From Puffinus mauretanicus (taxonomy: Eukaryota; Chordata; Aves; Procellariiformes; Procellariidae), in NCBI GenBank assembly GCA_023333565.1, contig JAJKFH010001865.1:5394001-5458000 (forward strand): a stretch of DNA of 64,000 nucleotides. The letters are read 5' to 3'. A program made the position numbers and the translations under genes. The notes under the pieces were generated by a model. The model did no database searches, was not told where the DNA came from, and was given only the letters and a program-made list of their open reading frames with translations. Below, one piece after another: positions 60,837-64,000 of the stretch (its first letter is position 1; each line of letters opens with the position of its first letter).

Positions 60837-60897
60837 GTTAGCTAGAGCTAACAATAACGAGTAGCTAGGGCTCGTGGAAAAACGTAATTATTACGAG
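60837..60897. repeat. Cluster of overlapping short inverted repeats
   Basis: Three inverted repeats lie within 61 bp: GTTAGCT-AG-AGCTAAC (60837-60852), ACGAG...CTCGT (60857-60861 with 60871-60875) and CGTAAT-T-ATTACG (60883-60895). A second ACGAG at 60893-60897 could pair with the same CTCGT instead. Confidence 0.65.
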
Positions 60898-61254
60898 GTC
60901 TATAAAACACCTTCAAGAGTTGATGCCTCTCTGTTTTGAGGATTTTAATTTTCTAGTACTGAGACCTGAGGAAAAGCTTTAAGGCTTCAAGTAGTATTGC
61001 TCCTTGTTAATCAAAAGGAGTCGCATGGTGGTAACCTGAAGGAACAGAACGCCAGTCTCCTCCTCAATAGGTAGGAAACCCCACTGACGTTCCTGCTGAG
61101 CAGGAATGATGGAGGTGCATTTATTTCTTGTGTGAAGAATAGGAGTCAGATAAAGTGCAGACTTATCTAATAGAAGTTTTGTTTCCTTTTCTGGAGTAGT
61201 GTGGGAAGATGTCACTCCTCTTCCTCTTAAAAGGTTCTTGAGCATTAAATCCTG

Positions 61255-61300
61255 TCTAGAAAGGTGCTATTATTATTCCCACTATTCAGAGACTTGCAAA
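61255..61300 (+). repeat. Possible MIR core remnant
   Basis: GGTGCTATTATTATTCCCAC, then TATTCAGAGAC, resembles the MIR segment GGTACTATTATTATCCCCAT followed by TTTACAGATGA. The match covers about 30 bases only. Confidence 0.3.
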
Positions 61301-61347
61301 TTCTCATTAATGAATGTTGGAATAACCTGACCTATGCTAGAATAATG

Positions 61348-61410
61348 CATACATCTATATGTGTATTTATATACATATATATGTACATATACACATACAT
61401 ATACACACAT
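61348..61410. repeat. Compound TA/CA microsatellite
   Basis: Alternating pyrimidine-purine words (TATATG, TACATA, CACATA) run for about 60 bp with no clean unit. Likely polymorphic and prone to forming cruciform or Z-DNA. Confidence 0.75.
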
Positions 61411-62790
61411 TTTTTAATTGCTTAATATCACAGAAATTCCTCAACACTTCTTATTCTTGCATTTTTTTCAACATGTTTTGCTTTGCCCTTGGACCAGGCT
61501 ATGGAGTGTTTTTTTTTTTCTTTCCGAGTTGTCTTTTTCATTCAAGTGAGAGGAAAATCCTCATCATTCTGTTATAAATGTAACTGTAGCAGACATCTGT
61601 TGTGTTCGTGAGTTATCTTTTATTTCTTTCTGGTAATTTAAATGTGACTTTTTGTAATGTAACTTTCCTAATGGAAGTGGGGACTGCATGCAAAAGAAAG
61701 GAATTAGGGGATAAAGCAGTGATATGTTGCAAATAAAATTTAACGGTAATACTTGTGTATCTTATGTCGTCCTTAAAAATTGAGACTATGTTCTGTTGAT
61801 CCTTTTTGGGAGTATGGCTGAAGAGAGTTAGAGTTTAGATGTTGATGTTACAGTGATGAGTGTGACAGTTGCCAGCATTTTGCAATAGTGTATTCTCTCA
61901 GATTTCTCCAATTGGTGCAGCTTTTTTACCTTGCTTTAGTGGTAGGAGTCAGATCTTTTTTTTTAAAAAAAAAAAGTCTCCGCTACTACAAGGCAAACTG
62001 CACTAATATTTCTTCTATTCTGGACCATTGTATTGTGTAGATGGTACAAGGTTCATGAGAAAAAGCTTATAAATGGCAGATAGTTGGAATGTGATTTACA
62101 CACCATGAAAATCTATTTAACAATTTTAGGCCTTTAGTACCCATGATTCTTAAGCGTATTGTCTGTCACAATTGGAGCACAGAGGCACTTACATCATCAG
62201 GAAGATGCTATTTTGGAGGAGTGAACTAGCTCCCTTTCCAATGTTGGGACAAAAGTAGGATCGTCAGATTTCTTGAAGTGATGCAGTATGGTAAAAATGT
62301 ATTAAGTCTCTTATAGCGAGAAAAAAATACGCAACCTTAAACAATAATACTGAGAGTGTTGAGGTGTAAAGGATTATTATTCTTAGTGGATACTGCTAAA
62401 CTTGGGGTCTTACATTAGTCTCTTCAGTTTGCGCTGTTTTGTCTTGCTCACAAAACCTTTCAATACATTCAACTTTTTCTTGCTACAAGGAAAAAAGCTT
62501 TCAGCTCAAAAGCAAAGAATGCGTATTAATTGAAGGCGTGGGAGATGGGGTGAGAGATGGCAAAATAATTATAATAAGAGCTTGTAAGTTGGTCTATAGT
62601 AGCTTCAGTTATAACTTATTTTTACAAGGTTTTTTTTCAGTATTTGCCTTTCTAGAATTTTTAACCCCAACTTGTAACTTGTCACTTGATTCTCAGAAAG
62701 ATGCAAAAAAAGATTTTGAAGCTGTATCAACTTCTCTTATTATTTTGTTGGTACTTGGTAACAGAAAACTGCTAATAGTTTGATTTGATT

Positions 62791-63215
62791 GAGGTCTTTA
62801 AAGAAAGCTTATTGAGAGGTTGGGAACAAATCGTCCCAACTGTGCAGGAGGACTAAGAATTTCAGGGGAAGGGATGTTTAGCTAAGCAAGGAGTTTTAAT
62901 GAACTCAAATGTAAAAAGAGAGCACAGGAGAAATAGAAGCAAGGACAGGCAAGACAGAAGGTGCATAAAAGCATTCTTTGGACACTAGGGATGCTATCAA
63001 GAAGGCCAAAGCCTAGCTGCAGTGCAAACTAGCTAGGGAAATACAGGTTAAGAAGAAGGGCCTCTACAAGTATACTGGTTGCAAAAGAAAGTTCAGTGAA
63101 AACATGGGTCTGTTGTTGAATAGAGAGGCAACTTAGTAACGGATCATACCGGGAAGGCTGAAGTACTTGGTGTATTTTTGGCCTCAGGAAAGTGATAGGA
63201 CAGGGACTAATCAGA
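62791..63215 (+). mobile_element. CR1 LINE fragment from inside ORF2, broken
   Basis: Plus-strand translation in shifting frames gives words typical of the segment between the endonuclease and reverse transcriptase of CR1 ORF2: VFKESLLRGWEQIVP near the start, KKGLYKYTGCKRKFSENMG around 63051-63110, then after a one-base loss near 63130 LVT followed by GKAEVLGVFLAS. There is an early stop after VPTVQED and at least one more frameshift, so the copy is dead. Both element ends are missing. Confidence 0.75.
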
Positions 63216-64000
63216 GAAGCGGAAGTGTTTTACTGTCCTCCTATTAGAAAGCTTTACTTGATATCGTGTCTGAATCCTCCTTGATTAAATATCAGCCTAT
63301 TGCTGTTTGTGTTGTGAACACAGACTACAGGTTATTACTTCTTCGTTATGCAATGGTTAAAGGCTATTACCAGTTTGCTGTCCTTTGTGTTTTTTCTTTA
63401 CAAAGAAAGATCCTAAGCCTGTTCATTCTTTTTGGGCCAGCAATCTTTTCTTTGCTTTCTTAGATACTCTAAATGATCCACGTCTTTGTAGAAGTTTAAA
63501 CGCCTAAAACTAGATTTAACACCCAGCTAAGCTTTACAGGAACTAAATATAGTATAAGGATTACTCTCTGTATTTTGCAAGCTATATTGCTTCATTTTTA
63601 AGCTCCTGTATGAAGCTTGTGGTTTTTGTGTAGTAGCTTTTTATTGTTGACTCATTCAGCTTACAATTTACCACAGGTCTTTAAAACACTTATTATTTTT
63701 AATCTTTCATTTTTTTAATTATGCCCTCTCAGTAAGGAAGTAGCCTGTGACTCTGGATTTGCCAGAGTGGCACATAGTTATTGTGGCTGAAATTGCAGCA
63801 GTGCTTTGCTGTTGCTGTCCTGGAGTGAGGAAAACCATGGGAAGTGGGAGATACTCCTGAGAAATGTGTAAGTGCTATATATGTGTGTGTATATATATAT
63901 ATCTGGGACCTTGAAGTCTGGGCAGAATTTACTTGCAATGAGAGTCTTAAGAAGCATCAGCCATTTGAATAATCCTGTATTAGATCCTTTTCTGTGAGGA
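63216..64000 (+). other. TSPAN5: TSPAN5 intron 1, window end
   Basis: AT-rich non-coding sequence. A compound TA/TG microsatellite lies at 63874-63902. Nothing else is recognised, and the intron continues past the window. Confidence 0.6.

Larger units (their letters stand above)
55521..62790 (+). other. TSPAN5: TSPAN5 intron 1, non-coding stretch
   Basis: No exon is recognised. A cluster of small palindromes (60837-60897), weak ancient-repeat matches (60460-60640 and 61255-61300) and a compound microsatellite (61348-61410) are listed separately. The frame at 60004-60363 (119 codons) has a hydrophobic middle but no family I recognise. Confidence 0.5.

Noticed and set aside
1..64000. CRISPR arrays, tRNA or rRNA genes, prokaryotic operons
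   Set aside because: No regularly spaced direct repeats, cloverleaf-like segments or tightly packed frames were seen. The sequence is vertebrate genomic DNA.

Overview
The window reads as a stretch of bird nuclear genome. The evidence is sparse coding, several CR1 LINE pieces with the avian-type 3' end (minus-strand ATTCTATG repeats), LTRs of a kind common in birds, and one strong CpG island. One protein-coding exon is well supported: coding exon 1 of TSPAN5 (tetraspanin-5) at 22067-22147, plus strand, ending in a consensus GTAAGT donor. Everything downstream to the window end reads as the start of a very long intron 1, because no second TSPAN5 exon is visible. I see no bacterial-type genes, CRISPR array, tRNA or rRNA.

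Layout. 1-20800 is intergenic or upstream DNA. It holds a solo LTR on the minus strand (1664-2741) with degenerate internal repeats, a small CpG-dense patch beside it (2797-3047), candidate factor sites (a NF-E2/MAF-type site at 4272, a GATA-like cluster at 5284-5599, a good CTCF core at 13378) and otherwise unremarkable sequence. 20800-22530 is the CpG-island promoter of TSPAN5. It is TATA-less by eye, with several GC boxes and an inverted CCAAT box, a 10-bp GTTACGTAAC palindrome, a C/T homopolymer junction in the probable 5' UTR, and two upstream ORFs. 22148-64000 is intron 1. It holds two solo LTRs of one family in opposite orientations (41051-41646 minus, 54989-55520 plus), two CR1 3' ends (47477-47592 and 51582-51770, minus), one CR1 ORF2 fragment (62791-63215, plus), several weak ancient-repeat matches and simple AT or T/G-rich tracts.

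How the parts may act together. TSPAN5 is the only gene whose control can be discussed. The main promoter is the CpG island, and uORFs may tune translation. Two intronic candidates could make alternative 5' ends: a GC-box/TATA/splice-donor arrangement at 54245-54346, and the LTR at 54989-55520, which keeps CCAAT, CRE, TATA and poly(A) signals in the same orientation as the gene. These are inferences from motif spacing only.

I did not find a previously undescribed biological system here. Most open reading frames are short chance frames, and the long ones on both strands of the CpG island come from stop-codon scarcity in GC-rich DNA.
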